Assembly: GCF_022370835.2 (NCBI RefSeq) | Contig: NZ_CP092365.1 | Coordinates: forward strand, 434,001-498,000 | Reading direction: 5' to 3' | Source of the DNA: Mycolicibacillus parakoreensis | Lineage (GTDB): Bacteria; Actinomycetota; Actinomycetes; Mycobacteriales; Mycobacteriaceae | Length of the DNA stretch: 64,000 nucleotides | Shown here: piece by piece, positions 62,456-64,000 of the stretch | Numbering within the stretch: the first letter of the stretch is position 1 | Layout of the letters: every line of letters begins with the position of its first letter | Program-made: the position numbers and the translations under genes | Notes under the pieces: generated by a model | Told to the model about the DNA's origin: nothing | Seen by the model: the letters and a program-made list of their open reading frames with translations, nothing else | Databases searched by the model: none

Positions 62456-63634
62456 TCAGCGGCTGCGGGGCAGCCCGAGGGCCACCATCGAGATGATGTC
62501 GCGTTGCACCTCGTTGGTGCCTCCGCCGAAGGTCAGAATCAGTGCCGCACGGTGCATGCGCTCCACCCGGCCGCGCAGCAGCGCGCCGGCGGAATCCTGC
62601 CGCAGGGTCGCGGCGGTGCCGAGCACCTCCATCAGCAGCCGGTAGGCCTCGGTGGCCAGCTCGGTGCCGTAGACCTTCGCCGCGGACGCGTCGGCGGGGG
62701 AGGGCGCAGCGCCCTCGGCGGAGGCGAGCTCCCAGTTGTAGAGCTTGAGGACCTCGGCCTTGGCGTGCACCCTCGCCAAGTTCAGCTGCACCCACTGGGA
62801 ATCGATGAGCCGATTGCCGTGCACGTCCTTGGTGCTCTGCGCCCACTCGCGGACCTCCTGCAGGGCCAGGAAGATCGGCTGCGCCGACACCAGGGCGACG
62901 CGTTCGTGGTTGAGCTGGTTGGTGACCAGCTTCCAGCCGGCGTTCTCCTCGCCGACCAAATTGGTCACCGGCACCCGCACGTCGGAGTAGTAGGTGGCGC
63001 TGGTGTCGGGGCCGGCCATGGTGTGCACCGGGGTCCAGGAGAAGCCCTCGGCGGTGGTCGGCACGATCAGCATCGAGATCCCGCGGTGCTTCTTGGCCTC
63101 GGTGTTGGTGCGCGCCGCCAGCCACACGTAGTCGGCGTAGGCGATCAACGACGTCCACATCTTCTGGCCGTTGATGACGTAGTCGTCGCCGTCGCGCACG
63201 GCGGTGGTGCGCAGCGCCGCCAGATCGGTGCCGGCCTCCGGTTCGGAGTAGCCGATCGCGAAATGCAGATCCCCGGCGGCGATGCGGGGCAGGAAGAACT
63301 TCTTCTGCTCCTCGGTGCCGAACGCCATGATCGTCGGCGCGACACTGTTGATGGTCAAAAACGGCACCGGGGCACCGGCGATCGCGGCCTCGTCGGTGAA
63401 GATCAACTGGTCCATCGGGGGGCGCGCCTGCCCGCCGTACTCGGTGGGCCAGCCCAAGGCGAGCCACCCGTCGGCGCCCATCTGCGCGACGGTCTCCCGG
63501 TAGACGTTGCCGGTGCCGTACTCGCCCTGTGTGCTGCTGAGGGCCTCGCGGCGCTCCGGCGTCATCAGGGTCGTGAAATACGACCGCAGCTCGCGGCGCA
63601 GGTCCTCCTGCTCGGGTGTGTAGCTAATACGCAT
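62456..63634 (-). CDS. fadE26: acyl-CoA dehydrogenase FadE26 (ChsE4 subunit)
   Basis: A 392-residue partner of FadE27 matching Rv3504. It carries AIGYSEPEAGTDLAALRTTA and NGQKMWTSLIAYADYVWLAA, closely like FadE29 at the opposite end of the cluster. The ATG at 63634 (MRISYTPEQEDLRRELR) gives the family's length; upstream in-frame starts would cross the KstR box. It is the first gene of the unit and lies 89 bases from that box. Confidence 0.92.
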   Translation of the reverse strand: MRISYTPEQEDLRRELRSYFTTLMTPERREALSSTQGEYGTGNVYRETVAQMGADGWLALGWPTEYGGQARPPMDQLIFTDEAAIAGAPVPFLTINSVAPTIMAFGTEEQKKFFLPRIAAGDLHFAIGYSEPEAGTDLAALRTTAVRDGDDYVINGQKMWTSLIAYADYVWLAARTNTEAKKHRGISMLIVPTTAEGFSWTPVHTMAGPDTSATYYSDVRVPVTNLVGEENAGWKLVTNQLNHERVALVSAQPIFLALQEVREWAQSTKDVHGNRLIDSQWVQLNLARVHAKAEVLKLYNWELASAEGAAPSPADASAAKVYGTELATEAYRLLMEVLGTAATLRQDSAGALLRGRVERMHRAALILTFGGGTNEVQRDIISMVALGLPRSR

Positions 63635-63723
63635 GGGCGCAGTGACCTCCTCGCGACCACCAGGTCTCAAATCAGCATCGTGCCACAGGACGCCCGGTGA
63701 CGGCCCCCGCACTCGCCATTCCT

Positions 63724-63737
63724 TGTAACACGTTCTA
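63724..63737. promoter_or_regulatory. KstR operator between fadE26 and fdxD
   Basis: TGTAACACGTTCTA is identical to the box before fadD19. It lies between the divergent fadE26 (start 63634) and fdxD (start 63814) genes and should control both. Confidence 0.88.
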
Positions 63738-63813
63738 GTCTGAGGGTCCAAGCCGTATTCTGAGGGTGCAGCCCACAAGCCCCGGGCGGCTCGGCCCGTA
63801 CAAGGAGGTAGTC

Positions 63814-64000
63814 ATGCGAGTGGAGGTCGACCTCGACCGCTGTGAGGGCAACGCCATCTGCGTTGGCATTGACCCCGACCTGTTTGAGCTCAACGACGAC
63901 GAGCAGTGCCACGTCAAAATCGCCCCCGTCCCCGCGGACAAGGAAGCTCACGCCCAGCAGGCGATCGACGAGTGTCCCCGTGCCGCGCTGATCCGCAGAG
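63814..64000 (+). CDS. fdxD: ferredoxin FdxD (partial, runs off the window)
   Basis: The first 62 codons of a small ferredoxin matching Rv3503c, cut by the window end. Cys10 and Cys16 lie in CEGNAIC and a third Cys in DECPRAAL. The middle Cys position of the usual CxxCxxC motif is Asn13, so a [3Fe-4S] cluster is expected. The ATG follows AAGGAGG at 63802-63808. It is a likely electron donor to CYP125/CYP142, as reported for mycobacterial P450s. Confidence 0.9.
   Translation, partial: MRVEVDLDRCEGNAICVGIDPDLFELNDDEQCHVKIAPVPADKEAHAQQAIDECPRAALIRR

Overview
The window comes from a high-GC actinobacterium, almost certainly a Mycobacterium in the broad sense. Most of it is the sterol (cholesterol) catabolic KstR regulon. 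Gene content and order follow the M. tuberculosis Rv3548c-to-Rv3503c block, with the window's plus strand matching the M. tuberculosis minus strand. Seven copies of the KstR operator (TnnAACAnGTTnnA) sit in front of the expected transcription units. The M. tuberculosis comparisons are from memory; no search was run.

Layout. 0-10.5 kb: an SDR, a Ddn-like F420 nitroreductase, fadA5, a tandem pair of CYP125-type P450 genes, and the side-chain operon fadE28-fadE29-chsH2-chsH1-ltp2. 10.5-11.5 kb: a DUF559/AbiEi-like putative nuclease gene between two copies of a hairpin repeat. 11.5-17 kb: chsH3 and kstD facing hsaE-hsaG-hsaF, for ring opening and meta-cleavage products. 17-21 kb: a RecQ-like helicase, a small secreted hemophore-like protein, an EthD-type protein and an IclR regulator. 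21-25.8 kb: an Rv3531c/Rv3530c/Rv3529c-like operon, then an Rv3527-like gene and kshA. 25.8-34.9 kb: a TetR/hydrolase pair, an LLM oxidoreductase, ltp3-ltp4 with a tandem-DUF35 partner, a second LLM oxidoreductase, a decarboxylase-like protein and cyp142. 34.9-36 kb: a second DUF559-type gene between two copies of a different hairpin repeat. 36-41.5 kb: an epimerase-like SDR, echA19, fadD19, a nitronate-monooxygenase-like protein and an amidohydrolase.

41.5-59.8 kb is accessory. It holds gabD2; a copper module (multicopper oxidase plus a 38-residue Cys-rich protein behind a CsoR/RicR-like operator); a cupin/GntR pair; a GAP-family membrane protein; a methyltransferase/LysR pair next to a truncated flavoprotein; a lipoprotein lipase; and a catabolic island with three mycofactocin-type SDRs, a P450, an aldehyde dehydrogenase, a double-CMD protein and two TetR regulators with visible palindromic operators. 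59.8-64 kb returns to the sterol regulon: fadD17, fadE27, fadE26 and the start of fdxD.

How the genes work together: CYP125/CYP142 oxidise the sterol side-chain terminus, with FdxD a likely electron donor. FadD19 and FadD17 activate the acids. FadE26-27, FadE28-29, EchA19, ChsH1-H2, ChsH3, FadA5 and the Ltp aldolase/thiolase-like proteins shorten the side chain. KstD and KshA open the ring system, and HsaE-G-F take the ring A/B fragment to central metabolism.

The most unusual structures are the two hairpin-flanked DUF559 genes. They share one architecture but have locus-specific repeats, and in both the stop codon lies in the 3' repeat or at its edge. No CRISPR array, rRNA or tRNA was seen, and no recognisable insertion sequence.
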